Positions 9,184 to 20,043 of a stretch of DNA of 54,875 nt are shown piece after piece (position 1 is the stretch's first letter; every line of letters begins with the position of its first letter). The stretch lies in NCBI GenBank assembly GCA_037447655.1, contig JBBHKE010001134.1, positions 1 to 54,875 of the forward strand. The letters are read 5' to 3'. Origin of the DNA: Zygnema cylindricum. Lineage: Eukaryota; Streptophyta; Zygnematophyceae; Zygnematales; Zygnemataceae. The notes below the pieces were generated by a model. That model searched no databases, was not told the origin of the DNA, and saw only the letters and a program-made list of their open reading frames with translations. Both the position numbers and the translations under genes were made by a program.

Positions 9184-9840
9184 ACTCATTAGTCCATGCT
9201 GTACGCAAATGTTTCCACTCTAATGTATAAACAAAAGAAACCAAAAAAAATATATATATATATTTAAATATTCAAAATTCTGTATCAGCCTCCACTGTTC
9301 ATCAAACAATAAATTTAGCAAAAACACCACATCACCAGTGCTTTGTCGACGTCGCCATTGCTCCTGCTGCCCTCTGCCAATTCCCAGTCGCTTGCTGCCT
9401 TCTTGCAAAAAGTGTCCTGTAATAGCTCCCCTTACGCCATAAATGCATAACCCCTGAATGTTTAGTCGCCTGTACCTGGAATAAAATAATTAGCGTGTAA
9501 GTGTAATACAACACCACTCCTTTCGCTGCGCCGCTATGCTGCGTCGTTGTTTGCGACGCGAACTTCTTCTGATGATTCTCCACTGCTTTTGCTGCGCTCT
9601 GCTATGTCTCCCGAATTTTTTGTTCCTGAACAAGTCATTGCTTCCACCACCTCCTTCGTTTTTAAATCTTTTTGTTTCTTTTCAACTAACGCAACAAGGA
9701 AGAATACAAATCTAAAGTCCAACCAAAAACAAATAGAATGTCAAACAAAGTTGTCTTTATAAGACATGCCTGTAAAATAAGTTTTTCCCAAAACTAAGAT
9801 TTCTCTAAATTCACATTCTTCAGAAATATCCTCCAGAAAA

Positions 9841-10797
9841 TCATTTCTCCCGCTCTCTTTTCTTGATCACTTTCTGAGCATGTTTTCTTCTACCCTTGAT
9901 CCTTTGAATATTACATCTTCTTTTTGTTTTCTTCATGATCTTTTGTCTTGTTTGAAATTTTACATTTCTATCACAATTTTCTACTCGTTTAAAGTCACAA
10001 ATACTAGTTTTCTGTTTCACCTTTATGTTTTTCTCCATAGATTTGCTACTTCCATCAACTTCATTCATTTGAGAAATTTTAATTTTGATTCTTCTTCTTT
10101 TCAGCTGCACTATTTTAACTTTTGCATTTCTATTACAATTTTCAATCCCACAAACTTCTTTTCTCACTCCAATTTTTTGAACAGTTTTTCTTTGTTTTTC
10201 TCCTAGTTCACCAATTTTCACGGCCACCTTACTTCTAGTTTCTGCTTCTAAGTGTCAATCTCCTCCTTCAACTCCTCTTGCTTTAGTTAACAAACTTTCT
10301 TGTAAGCAATTTTCACTCATAGATTTTTCACTTGATAAGGTCACAGAAATCGTGTCCTTCTCTCTTTCATCCTTCACCACACTATCTTCGGTGACATAAC
10401 TCCTTCCACCAGTTTCCACATTATACACCTCATTCCTAATTCCAGTTTTCTTCATATCTTCGCCCGGTCCTTGTAGAAAAATTGGGTTTAGTTTATTAGT
10501 CTTTATGTTTAAGTATTTTTCGGCTTCCACTTCCAAGTGACCTTCTCTTCCTCTTATTTCTCTTACTTCAACCAACTCTTCCTCCTGTAACTCTTTGTTA
10601 CTCACCAATCTGACGTCGGGAAAAGGGACAGACATTAAATCCTTTTCTGTCACCTCCTTCTTTACTCCATTCCAAACACCACAGAAGGTCGGTAAATACA
10701 TAAATTCGTCAACACACGGTGTATGCCTTTTGTCATTTGTCGAGTTTTGTCTCTCACTCACGAAAGCACTTGATTCCTTTCTTGTTGGGGGTTCGAA
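9841..10797 (-). CDS. copB ORF X: unknown charged protein, one internal stop
   Basis: One frame is open from 10797 to 9841 except for a TGA at 10255-10257, about 318 codons in all. It overlaps the end of gag by about 40 bp in the +1 frame relative to gag, so a +1 shift could join them, as Ty1 does; no certain slip site is visible. The first half is acidic and polar (KEVTEKDLM, QEEELVEVREIRGREGHLEV). The second half is Lys/Arg-rich with two related units, GIENCNRNAKVKIVQLKRRR and VENCDRNVKFQTRQKIMKK. No protease, integrase or polymerase motif is present. It could be a captured host fragment or a structural or nucleic-acid-binding product. No function is assigned. Confidence 0.55.
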
Positions 10798-11564
10798 CTA
10801 CGGTGTTGTCCCATCCATCTCTGAAATTCCCTGTAACACATGCACTTTTATACGATGGACATACCATGAAGGTATGTCCTAAATCATTACAGTAAAAACA
10901 ATTCTTTGGCCGATCTCCGAACTCACTATTACTTATAAATTTCTGAAACTGAGACTTAGATTCCTTCATATTCCTTTCACTTGATAAAACCTTTCTATTT
11001 GCCTCTTCATCTAGAATAGCTCGTCTAGCTACAGTTATACTCCAATCATTATTATCAATTAAAGTCAATCGATCTAGTGCACTCTTATATTCTTTAGGTA
11101 GACTTCTCATTAACAAGATAGCTTGTTGAGCATCTGTAAAGTTTCCCCCTGCCAAATCATTTTCTGCAAATAATACTTGTAAGTCAATACAGTGTTTCTC
11201 CATACTACCCTCCTACATACTTGTGTTCAACTATTTTGGTAACACTACTAAGCCAATGATATCAAGACGTCTTTGCATACATACATTCTAAGCTCTTCCA
11301 TAATTCAACTGCCCTTTTAAAACTTAGGTATGACATTACCAAATCCTCAGTCAAGGAGTTCTTGATAACCCTTAGACACTCATGATTTTTCCTTTTCCAG
11401 TCATTTGATGTTTCGGCCAAGGTACAGTCCACCACATCCATTAGCTCCATCATCTCGAAGTAGCTCTCGAGCGCACACTTCCAGTAGTGATATTTTGATC
11501 CATCAAATATAGGTAGCCATGGGTGTGGGCCCATAACCTGTTGTCCATAGCCTATTTCAGCCAT
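10754..11564 (-). pseudogene. gag: copB Gag with zinc knuckle, one frameshift
   Basis: The ATG at 11564-11562 lies inside the LTR, 26 nt before its end. Reading continues through the primer site as MAEIGYGQQVMGP, then LPIFDGSKYHYWKCALES. The frame is lost near 11210-11262 and resumes from about 11203 with GGNFTDAQQAILLMRSLPKEYKSALDRL and DEEANRKVL, the plant copia Gag core. A CCHC knuckle CFYCNDLGHTFMVC lies near the C terminus. It is clearly related to copC and copE Gag (GG-F---QQAALLMRGLP). Confidence 0.85.
11526..11538 (-). other. copB primer binding site (half-tRNA initiator Met type)
   Basis: The plus strand reads TGGGCCCATAACC directly against the LTR end TGTTGTCC: 13 bases of the initiator tRNA-Met anticodon arm. 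Confidence 0.82.
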
Positions 11565-12521
11565 GGATTACTCACGGAAACACCCACAGACTACCTCAAA
11601 AACAGCTGTGTTTCAGACAGCACAGATTACTCCAAACTGAACAGAATCACCTCAAACTGCACCAATAAGCAGTATACCATATACACAATAAAATCCCAAA
11701 GTTACAGCTGAATCCACAAAGGCATCTAGAAGATATAGGCTCCAGAGTTTCACAAAAACAGCTGACAGCTTCACAAACTAACCACTTAGACTGCTCACAG
11801 AATCTTACAGAGATACTGGAATACAATGAAGCTTCACACACATATATATTTTATATCATAGAATACCTCAACAAAGATTCACATGAAAGCACCAAACAGA
11901 GTGATCACACCAACAGGTCAAAGATGCACAAAACAGTCTGCCATTACTTTGATTAACTTGACTGCGATACATAAAATAATCTAAGTCCTGCAAGTTATAC
12001 TCAGAGTACGGAGGCATACCAGCCGTACTGTATCTACTCTAATAACCTAACTAGTGAAAAGGACAAACCTCTGTTGTACAGAATATTTACACCGTACCTT
12101 CGTATGTCAGAAACCAAGCTACCACTAAGCAACTACTAAGCTACCACTACCGTACAATCATCATTACTCGAGATATATCCTAGTCATATTATCCGCAGCT
12201 GCGCTAGCTGCGCTGGCTGCGCTGGCTGCGCTTGTCCGTGCGGATCATACAAATAGCCGCAGCTACGTTGACTTAACTGCGTCGCAGCTCCGCCGTACCG
12301 GCGGCGCCTATTCTGTTTATTTTACATCGGATCGCTTCGCGATCCGCCGTCCATTTGTCACAGCTTGTTCACACCACTCAATGAGTCTTTTACGTCACTT
12401 TAATTATATCAAATCGTTCGCTCCCCCAATCCGTGAATCTATTCAAACCTCCATATTAAATCCAATTAGCAGTTACGGGGAAACTGTCTCGTACGCACGA
12501 AACTGACTTTTCAAAACAACA
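11539..12521 (-). repeat. copB 5' LTR, 983 bp
   Basis: It begins TGTTGTTTTGAAAAG (at 12521) and ends TATGGACAACA (at 11539). It holds a run of GCTGCGCT repeats at about 12195-12235 shared with the 3' LTR. The gag ATG is inside it. Confidence 0.88.
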
Positions 12522-13438
12522 AACATCAATCCGCCACGTCATCATGGTGCCACGTCCACATGGTGCATGTCACATCAGCATAATGCCGCGTCATTATGGT
12601 GTCACGTTATTAGGTGCAAGAACACACTTTTTAACACAACAGATGGGTGCCACATCAAAAACATTTTTACAACGTCATAGTGCCACGTCAACAAGGTACC
12701 ACGTCAGCAAAATGATTGTCAATTGAACAGCGTGCCACATCAACAATCTGCAAACTCGTCAACATGATGCCCATCACCAACGTGACATCAACATCAAGGT
12801 GTGACGCCAACATAATGCAACTTGAGCAATGCGTGGCATCAACAAATCATTTCGTCAACACAGAGTATAGTGCCATATCAACAAATTGCCACACTAGCAA
12901 AGTGCCACGCAAAAAACATAACATAGCCGGCTTACCGATTTCCTCTACAATATGCAAACGAAGATTCATCGCCGGGCCTGAACCGCATAGCTATGGACCC
13001 GCTGTTTCAAACCAATTCAGCGTGGATATTTTGATCTTCAACAAAATAGTAAGAAGTGCAATGTTGGCAAATAGGGCTTTTCGCACTTTGATGGGATGTG
13101 GTGTCCTTACTAAAAAATAATCTTTGCGTTTTTATGTTTGTCACCTGTTTTAAATTTGTTTATTTCATTATTATGAACTGCTATACTCAAAGATGATTTT
13201 GTAAAAAAAATGTAAAATGGGAATGTGAAACGTTGCATGTCCAAAGTCCGATGTCAAAAGTTCAACCGTCAAACAACGTCCAAGTTGGAAGAGTCTCAAG
13301 TGCACAATGCCCAATGACCAAAGTCCTACATCAAACAATTCCTATGACAAACAACATGGAAGGACCAAAATGTTTAATGGTGCCTAAGTGCGAAGGGAAG
13401 GGAGGGAGGGAGGGAGGGGAGGGAGGAAGGGAAGGACG
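12522..13438. repeat. Flank with degenerate CCACGTCA repeats, then purine tract
   Basis: From about 12530 to 12910 a loose repeat of roughly 20-30 bp with CCACGTCA/CACATCA cores recurs (ACGT cores resemble bZIP sites, by motif only). Around 13230-13350 a second degenerate repeat with CAAAGTCC occurs, then a GGGA tract from 13393. No gene recognised. Confidence 0.6.
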
Positions 13439-14164
13439 TGCAATTCTGTGTCCTTTATTAAACCAGAGAATTGAAGAAGCCTCTAGATAATATTTAACTA
13501 ACCCACTTCAAGCCACAACCTTTGCTGTCCAAGAAGGCAAAATGACAATTTGATTGCATCTTTATGCAGCCTGGACTCCCTTGAGTCTGTAGCAAAAAAA
13601 ATCACTAAAAACGGCCAACCAGCCGATAAGTTATGAGGCAGTAAAAATGCCAATTTGTACAAACTCTCAAAGGGAGAGGTGACTACCTACCAAAATTTTC
13701 TAAGTCCTGATTCCCTCTAATAACTTCTATCTACTGAAGTACGGACCAATTAGATTTCTGTACTGTACCAAAAAGTACTACTGCCGGTGTACCTTTTGTA
13801 CGACATATGTACGACAAGGCTATTAAGTGGACGCGTGTCTTTTTTTCACTCATCCGTACGTTTCTTGAAATTCCCATGACCGAATGTCATCTCTCCGCGT
13901 GGCTCCAGGTCATGCCACGTCACAAAACGCCAAACTGACCATTCCGGAATCTCGGCGAAGACATATGCCGTTGGATAAGAATCGGCATTAAATGTCGTCC
14001 GTCGAAACAAATGTCAGATTCATTTGTTTCGTGCGAGATTCAGTCCTCATTGAATTTAACCTGTTCTATGATGTTACATTTACATTTTCGTTAATCGGAT
14101 TACGGGACGTAACATACTTTAAATATGAGTCCCACCCTATATTCTCTAGCGAACATCTATGATA

Positions 14165-14264
14165 GACTGGTAAGAGCGGATGGCTACGCCACGCTCTACC
14201 GGACGGGGGTTCGAGTCCTGCTGGACTCAACCTTTTTGTAGAGAGTGACTTAATGTCACTCTCT
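14165..14264 (+). other. tRNA-like B-box module plus hairpin in the solo LTR
   Basis: GGTTCGAGTCC (14208-14218) is an exact match to the Pol III B-box consensus. AGAGCG...CGCTCT and TGGC-TAC-GCCA form a nested stem upstream. T5 follows, then a perfect 10-bp hairpin AGAGAGTGAC / GTCACTCTCT (14240-14249 / 14255-14264). The position in the LTR equals that in copA although the hairpin sequence is different. Confidence 0.6.
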
Positions 14265-14299
14265 AACCTTGTCTATGGAGCTGAGGCAGCTATGGCACC

Positions 14300-14360
14300 A
14301 TCATTCTCTCTCTCTTTCAGTGACTACAACAAGTATGGGGGTAAAAGAGAAGAGATGAAG
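14300..14360. other. Conserved-loop hairpin in the solo LTR
   Basis: The core AGTGACTACAACAAGTATGG (from 14319) lies between TCATTCTCTCTCTCTTTC and GTAAAAGAGAAGAGATGA, which can pair. The core is identical to copA, the stem is not. Confidence 0.5.
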
Positions 14361-14437
14361 ACAAGCTGTCTGCATGTTCATTTTTCCACAAATATATTAT
14401 TACCTAGAAAATAACAAAAAAAACTATTTATTCAAAA

Positions 14438-14697
14438 GGAGGAAGGGAAGGAGGGAGGTAAGGCTATAGAGAAGGGGGAAGGGAGAGCTAGAGGGAGGGG
14501 AGGAGGGAGAAGGGGGGGGAGGGGGGGGCAGGGGGAGCGGAGGAGGAGAAGAGGTGAGTGAAAGGAGGAGGCGAAGAGGGGAGGGAAGGGAGGAGGCGAA
14601 GAGGAGAGGGAAGGGAGGGAGGGGAGGATGTAGGGGGAGAGGGATGGACGTGAATAGGAAATAAGAGAAAAAGAGGGATGGGAGGGGTGGGAAAGGG
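14438..14697. repeat. Purine (GGGA/GGA) tract
   Basis: Almost pure A/G on the plus strand. It continues the tract at 13393-13438 that the solo LTR split. Pro/Ser/Leu-rich frames on the minus strand are by-products. Confidence 0.9.
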
Positions 14698-15621
14698 TGT
14701 TGTTCCACGACCACTGGTGCAGGTGGAGGAGCGGCAGTAGTAGTAGTAGAAGTAGACATGATACACTCTCACAAGCTATCAAAAATTATATCAAACAACA
14801 ATATTCAAGTGCTCACCAAATCGTATAGAAGCATCCAACCCTTACAAAACTCTATCCGAATATAAAGTAGCACAAACAGTGAAAACTCCCAAAGTTTCAG
14901 CTCAATTGACCCGACAACACTCAAGATATAATACTCAGAAGTTTCCCAAAAACTGTTTGCATTTTACTACTTGGAAGTTTGGATACAAAAAACATTCTAA
15001 GTCCTAACTCTTATACTCTTAGTGAGTATCTACTTTTAGTTGTCCTATAAAATAATGCTGCACCGCTGATACAGGTGTTCCTAAAAGACATGTCCAAAAC
15101 ACAAACTACCACTGAGATCTAATTACTTCTAATCACGCTAAAACTAATTTACCACTTTCAATCACATTACTGAGAATCTGTACTAAGTGATTGTACAAAT
15201 ACTTGCCGCCGGCTATTTACGTTTGTCCCGATATGTGCACTTATTTGTTCTTAAGACATCTATGAGTAAGTCATCTGTGAATCTCGTCTGTTGACTCGAT
15301 TCTGTTCAACCGTAGCAGCGCAGTCCAGTTCCAGATCATATTCGAATATTCGCAGCTTCGCTGCAGCTGCGTTGTCCCATACCAAAAACAGTCGCAGCTG
15401 CATTTGTCTTGTTGTGTAGCAACTGCGTTGGTCCGTACGGACCATATCAAAAAAAACCGAAGCTGCGTTTTTTCCATTTGCGTCGCAGCTGCGATGTTAG
15501 AATACTAGTGTCAGTACGATTAAAACTTTCATTGTGCTTCAAATGACGACGCGTGTCCCTATAGATCTATTTTCCCGCCGTCACATAAATTTGCTGAGAC
15601 TTAAGCTTTCAAAAACCAATA
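14698..15621 (-). repeat. copC 3' LTR, 924 bp
   Basis: The element-strand end GGAACAACA is at 14698 and the start TATTGGTTTTTGAAAG (TG mutated to TA) at 15621. It still carries the in-frame ATG and (TCT/ACT)n start codons of Gag at about 14757. Confidence 0.85.
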
Positions 15622-15852
15622 CTCCCCTAAAGCTTTAAACTCAGTGTATAAGCGCAGCTGCGATGTCGTACTTAGTGCATTATGGCAACATAGCAGCGTA
15701 ACCATAGCAGCGCAACATGGTAACATAGTAGCGCAGCTATAGCAGCGCAATATGGCAACATAGCAGTGCAACAAACCAACTAATCACCTTGGTCCACTAC
15801 ATCCTAATTTTGGGCTATCGCAACATGGCAGTATAGCAGTGGGGATAATCAC
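15622..15852 (-). repeat. copC 3' untranslated region with ATAGCAGCGCAAC repeats
   Basis: A degenerate repeat of about 13-20 bp (CAACATAGCAGCGCAA, ATGGTAACATAG) fills the stretch between the RNase H stop and the purine tract. Confidence 0.7.
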
Positions 15853-16608
15853 CTATTCACCCAATGCCATTGCATTCCTACAAAAGTTCAGCTTGGGAGC
15901 AGGAAGAGCTTTAGTAAGCATATCAGCAACCATTCTTGCATCTGGCAGATAGCATAATTTGATCACCGTAGAGAACACTTTTTCTCTTACAAAGTGTAAT
16001 CGTACATCCATGTGCTTACTTTTAAAGTGGTGACTTGGGTTAGAGGAAATGGCAATGGCCGCCTGATTATCACACCATATCACTTGTGGCCTAACCTGCA
16101 TGTATCCTAGTTTTTGCAACATGGATTTTACCCATAAGCGTTCTTTGAGGGTCGAGCTTGCTGCCATATATTCTGATTTCATTGTCGACTGCGCTGTAAC
16201 CTTTTGAAGTTTGCTGCTCCAGCACCACGTTCCGTTCCCAATCTGCAAAACGAACCTCGTGGTGGATTTTCGGCTTGACATGTCGCCATAGCTTGTATCA
16301 CTCCACGTTTCCAACTTCACTTCTCCTCCGCCTAGTGTGAGTTTGAGGTCTTTTGTCCCTGCCAAATATCTTAAGACTCTCTTTACTGCATCAAAATCAG
16401 ATTTTCTTGGATTCACTAGACTCCTGCTCAGTACCCCGAGTGCTGCAGCAATGTCAGGATGGGTACAGTTCATGAAATATATTAAGCTTCCCACTATGTG
16501 TCTGTAAGGTATTTGTGTCATAAAATCATTCTCCCCTGACTCTGAATACTCGCTAACAATGACACCTGGTTCTGTCTCTTCTCCCTCTAACTTTTGTCGA
16601 TATTCCAT
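15853..16608 (-). pseudogene. pol: copC RNase H, full domain
   Basis: The domain opens with PYRHIVGSLIYFMNCTHPDI, where most copia elements have TRPD. It continues with GVLSRSLVNPRKSDFDAVKR, STTRFVLQIGNGTWCWSSK, KSEYMAASSTLKERLWVK, CDNQAAIAISSNPSHHFKSK and HMDVRLHFVREK, and ends at ADMLTKALPAPK. RNase H removes RNA from the cDNA hybrid. It is open throughout but separated from RT by a frame change at a C8 run (about 16630-16637). Confidence 0.9.
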
Positions 16609-16613
16609 TGGAG

Positions 16614-17273
16614 TTAGACATCCTTTTGCCCCCCCCGCATTCCATACTCATCTAACATGTTTCCAATAGCCTTTTTTTGAGTCAATTTTATTACTTTTTT
16701 ATTTCTGTCCCTTTCTACCTGAATACCCAAAATGTATTTTGCCTCACCGAGATCTTTCATCTCGAATCGTGAGTTTAAAGCAGTTTTGATTTTGTTGATT
16801 TCAGCCATTGATTTGCTGATTAATAGTAAATCATCTTCATACACTGCTACATACACTATCCCATTTTCACCCTTTAGAACATTCACAGAGTGATCACAAC
16901 TTATCCTTTGAAATCCTAGGCTAGTTAGGAATTGATCAAGCTTCAGATTCCACTGTCTGGGTGTCTGTTTTAGGCCGTACAATGATTTTAGCAACTTGCA
17001 TACTAAGTGCTCTTTCCCTGATTCTGCATACTTTTCAGGCTGCTGCATGTAAATGGTCTCCTCTAGTTCTCCATGCAAAAATGCTGTCTTTACATCCATC
17101 TGATGTATTTCCATATCCTCTATAGCAGCTAGGGACAACAAAATCCTTACTGTCGGAAATCTTACAACCGGAGAGAATTTTTCTTCAAAATCGATTCCTT
17201 CCTTTTGATTATAACCCTTTGCCACAAGTCTGGCCTTATATCGTTCAATGGTGTTATCGGGATTTAACTTCAC
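16614..17273 (-). pseudogene. pol: copC reverse transcriptase
   Basis: RYKARLVAKGYNQKEGID, VRFPTVRILLSLAAIEDM, HQMDVKTAFLHGELEETIY, SLYGLKQTPRQW and FEMKDLGEAKYILGI are all present. The catalytic box reads YEDD instead of the copia-typical YVDD; both catalytic Asp are kept but the neighbouring Val is Glu. The open stretch overlaps the upstream linker ORF by 20 bp in another frame, marking a frameshift at about 17254-17273. Confidence 0.9.
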
Positions 17274-17910
17274 CTTGAATACCGATTTGCTGCCGATCGC
17301 CTTTCAGTCTGGAGGAAGTTCCACAAGCTCCCATGTTTGGGCCTTTCCTGATCGACTTCATTTTGTCGTTTGCTGCCTCGATCCAATGATTTCGCTTTGG
17401 TGAAGAGAAGGCCTCTTGGATGGTGAAGGGCTCACCTAAGGTTGCCGAGTAGGCAAAGTGAGAGCTTGCTAAAAGGCGGCTGCTGGATCTTCTTCCCCCC
17501 GGAAATTCTGAGGCTGAGATCGTCGGATGCTGTGCATTGCGTTGATTACGCTGGTTGCGCTGGTTGCGATCACTGTATAGCTGATTGCGATCTGCGTGTA
17601 TTGACTGTAGTTGGTCCGGTTGAAACTGAACTTGTTGAGGAAGTTGGAGAGAGTCTGACTCCGGAGTCACCACCGGAGACTGTTGTACCTGCGGGACAAT
17701 TTCTTTCATGCTATCTAAAATGACATACTCCTGTGATTGTTCCTGCTTTTGCTGCTCTGTCATTTGAAATAAATCTATCGAGTCTAGTTCATCTTTGACA
17801 ATGATATTCCTTGCTACAACTATTTTTTGCCTCTCAAACACAAAGACTTTGTAACCTTTTGAGTGATCATCATATCCTAACAAAATACCTGGTAATCTCT
17901 TCGGTTCCAT
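17254..17910 (-). pseudogene. pol: copC integrase C-terminal and Gln-rich linker
   Basis: It starts with PKRLPGILLGYDDHSKGYKV, continues with a Gln-rich segment (QQVQFQPDQLQS), an (NQR)n run and ISASEFPGGRRSSSRLL, the linker that precedes RT in this lineage. NHWIEAANDKMKSI marks the RT approach. The frame diverges before RT begins. Confidence 0.82.
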
Positions 17911-18165
17911 TTTCCATATGTCCGTAGATGTATCTAAGATAAAACATTTACTACCAAAGACTTTGAAATGGCTAACATCAGGTTTGCTACCTATCCAGAT
18001 CTCGTAAGGAGTAGATTCTACCGATCTTTATCCTATCCTATTCTTAATATAAACTGCACAATTTAGAGCCTAAACCCAGAATTTCGGATCCACATTTTTA
18101 TCTCCGAGCATTGACCTAGAGTTCTCCGTGAGAGTTCTATTTAGTCTTTCCGACACCCCATTTTG

Positions 18166-18949
18166 TTACGATGAATATGGAACAGTCAGTAGATGACTTA
18201 TACCTTCTTCTAGTAAACAGGTTTCAAATTCTTTCGATGTATATTCACCACCATTGTCCGATCTGAGCTGCAAAATAGGTAAATCATGAAGTTTTTCAAC
18301 ATATGCTTTATAGTGCTTGAAGTGACCAAATACTTTTCTCTTCTCCTTCATGAAGTAAACTTTTGTAAACCTGGAGAAATCATTCGTGAAAGTGACCATA
18401 TAGTTCATTTCCCCCGGCAGATGGAACCTTCGCAGGACCAAAAACATCCGAATGGATTTGTTGTAAAAGTATCGTGGACCGATGCTCAGTTTCTTTAGGA
18501 AATGGTAGTCTGTGGATTTTTCCCAAAGCGCAGCCATCACATGTTTTGACAGGCTGATCGGTGATTGAGACACCCTCTATTTTTCCAGCAAAGACCATTT
18601 TTCTCAAACTATCATAGTTGACATGGCCTAATCTTTTATGCCACAACTCATCTGAATGCAAAACACCGGAGTACAGAACATCATTCTCCTTGGTATTAGC
18701 CATATCGATTCGGTACATCTTGTTATTATCTCTAGTACCTGTAACTAGGACTTTGCCATTTTTGCTAACAACCTGCCTACCATTTTTCAAATTAACCTCA
18801 AAGACTTTACTCTCTACCAAGGACGTAGAAAACATATTTTTCTTAAATTCAGGCACAAATAAGACATTGTGAAGAGTCCTTTGAGTTGTTTTGCCCTCCA
18901 CATCCACTAGCAGAGACACATCACCCACAGCACGAGTCTGAACACTCAT
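18166..18949 (-). pseudogene. pol: copC integrase zinc domain and catalytic core, frameshifted
   Basis: From the right, LFVPEFKKNMFSTSLV (protease end) leads to LWHKRLGHVNYDSL and CDGCALGKIHRLPF (zinc domain) and QIHSDVFGPAKVPSAGG (first Asp). The frame shifts near 18400-18440 and resumes with VTFTNDFSRFTKVYFM and LRSDNGGEYTSKEF, giving the second Asp; downstream residues are retained to 18166. Three catalytic acids are encoded but not in one frame. Confidence 0.88.
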
Positions 18950-18954
18950 TCCAT

Positions 18955-19351
18955 AAGCATAATAAATATTTTTCTCCGGCGTTGTTTTCAGATTTTTAAA
19001 GATGACTTTGTTCTAGCACATGTGGGCTGACGCTCATGTATCCATTATCCATCCAGGGTCATTTGTGCCCTCCATCGCTGCCGCCATAGCGAATAGATCT
19101 GTGTCATCCTCCTTAGAGAATGTCAGAGTCTCATCCTGGAGTGATGAAAACGCTAAAAACAGTGCATTTCCACGAGGTGTAGGCCTCGTGAAATTTTTGT
19201 AAAACTGACTTTGTTGCCATCCCGGCCTGTATAGACCTGTATCGTTAGCTTTTTTAAGCTTATGACAAAATTTGTATCCATGACCTCTCTCACTACAATA
19301 AAAACATGCATTGTTGGATTGTGTATTTCCACCTTGATTAAACTGTCTAAA
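18955..19351 (-). pseudogene. copC zinc knuckle and protease active site, stopped
   Basis: A CCHC knuckle CFYCSERGHGYKFC is encoded near 19264-19305. The protease loop near 19020-19065 reads GWIMDT then TGA, then ASAHMC, so the Gly of the D-T-G triad is replaced by a stop. A TAG follows after AHMC. Confidence 0.82.
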
Positions 19352-20043
19352 CTAATTAGACTGATTTCTTTGCTCATTAAACTGTCCTTTCCTCTCAAAG
19401 TCTGAATTAAAAGCCTCTACCTGCTCAACATTGAGAATATTAGATGTGGCTTCTTCTTCTAGCAAAATATTGATAGCTAACTGTAAAGTCCAGCTAGCTT
19501 TGTCTTTCTGTTTGAGCATATCAGATGCTCCTTTCATACTACGAGGGAGACCCCTCATGAGCAACGCTGCCTGCTGAAACTGAGGAAACTCCCCACCTGC
19601 ACAAGCATGTGCATTTACAAGGATACGAAACTTGTTAGAATATTCAGCCATTGTACCGCTAGTGTACTTATAGTCCCAAATTTTTCCAGCCAATAATAGT
19701 TCTTCTTGGACATTAGCTTTTCATAATCATTGTTAAAAGACTTCCATATATCAATTGTTTTTTTCATTTTTATCCGAGACATAGCTAAGTCCTCAGATAT
19801 ACAGAATTTGACAATAGAACGAGCTTGCGTATTTTTCTTAGACCATGACGGATCAGATTCATCCAGAGAACCATCCAATATGTCCAAGAGATTGGTATTC
19901 TCCAAATGTGTCTCCACCATGTCCTCCTAGTAAACATACTTATCCCCCGAAAAGATAGGAATTCTTGATGACAGGACCATAACCTGTTGTTCTACGACCA
20001 CCGGTGCAGGTGGAGGAGCGGCAGTAGTAGTAGAAGTAGACAT
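19352..20043 (-). pseudogene. gag: copC Gag, start codon in the LTR
   Basis: The ATG at 20043-20041 is inside the LTR. It encodes MSTSTTTAAPPPAPVVVEQQ, then crosses the primer site as VMVLSSRIPIFSGDK. A TAG follows where relatives have Trp (after KYVY). Downstream pieces, in more than one frame, give ENTNLLDILDGSLDESDPSW, VKFCISEDLAMSRIKMKK, GGEFPQFQQAALLMRGLPR and ILLEEEATSN. The architecture equals copE Gag. Confidence 0.85.
19971..19984 (-). other. copC primer binding site (degraded)
   Basis: The plus strand reads GGACCATAACC against the LTR end TGTTGTTC. One base of GGGCCCATAACC is changed, otherwise as in the other elements. Confidence 0.75.

Larger units (their letters stand above)
7865..12521 (-). 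mobile_element. copB: non-autonomous copia element with gag and an unknown ORF
   Basis: Two LTRs (7865-8871 and 11539-12521) share the same ends: the element strand starts TGTTGTTTTGAAAAG and ends GGACAACA. The primer site adjoins the right LTR, and a purine tract (reverse complement of CTCCCCCGAAAATTTAG) adjoins the left LTR. The 2.67-kb interior has Gag with a zinc knuckle but no protease, integrase, RT or RNase H. A Lys/Glu-rich ORF follows instead. Flanking 5-mers (GCTCG, AACAT) do not match, so the target duplication has decayed or the ends were rearranged. It would need enzymes from a relative to move. Confidence 0.85.
13439..14437 (-). repeat. Solo LTR, copA family, 999 bp
   Basis: It matches the copA LTR end to end with no internal region. 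The element-strand start is TTTTGAATAAATAG (consensus TGTTGA) at 14437 and the end AGAATTGCA at 13439. Flanks GGACG (13434-13438) and GGAGG (14438-14442) match at four of five bases, consistent with a decayed target duplication. Solo LTRs arise by recombination between the two LTRs. The in-LTR start codon is ATA here instead of ATG. Confidence 0.87.

Noticed and set aside
14165-14230. A functional tRNA gene
   Set aside because: The B box is good, but no acceptor stem or full cloverleaf closes, and the position is fixed within an LTR family.
14424-14782. Pro/Ser/Leu-rich minus-strand frames
   Set aside because: They read the purine tract; only the first codons derive from the copC LTR Gag leader.
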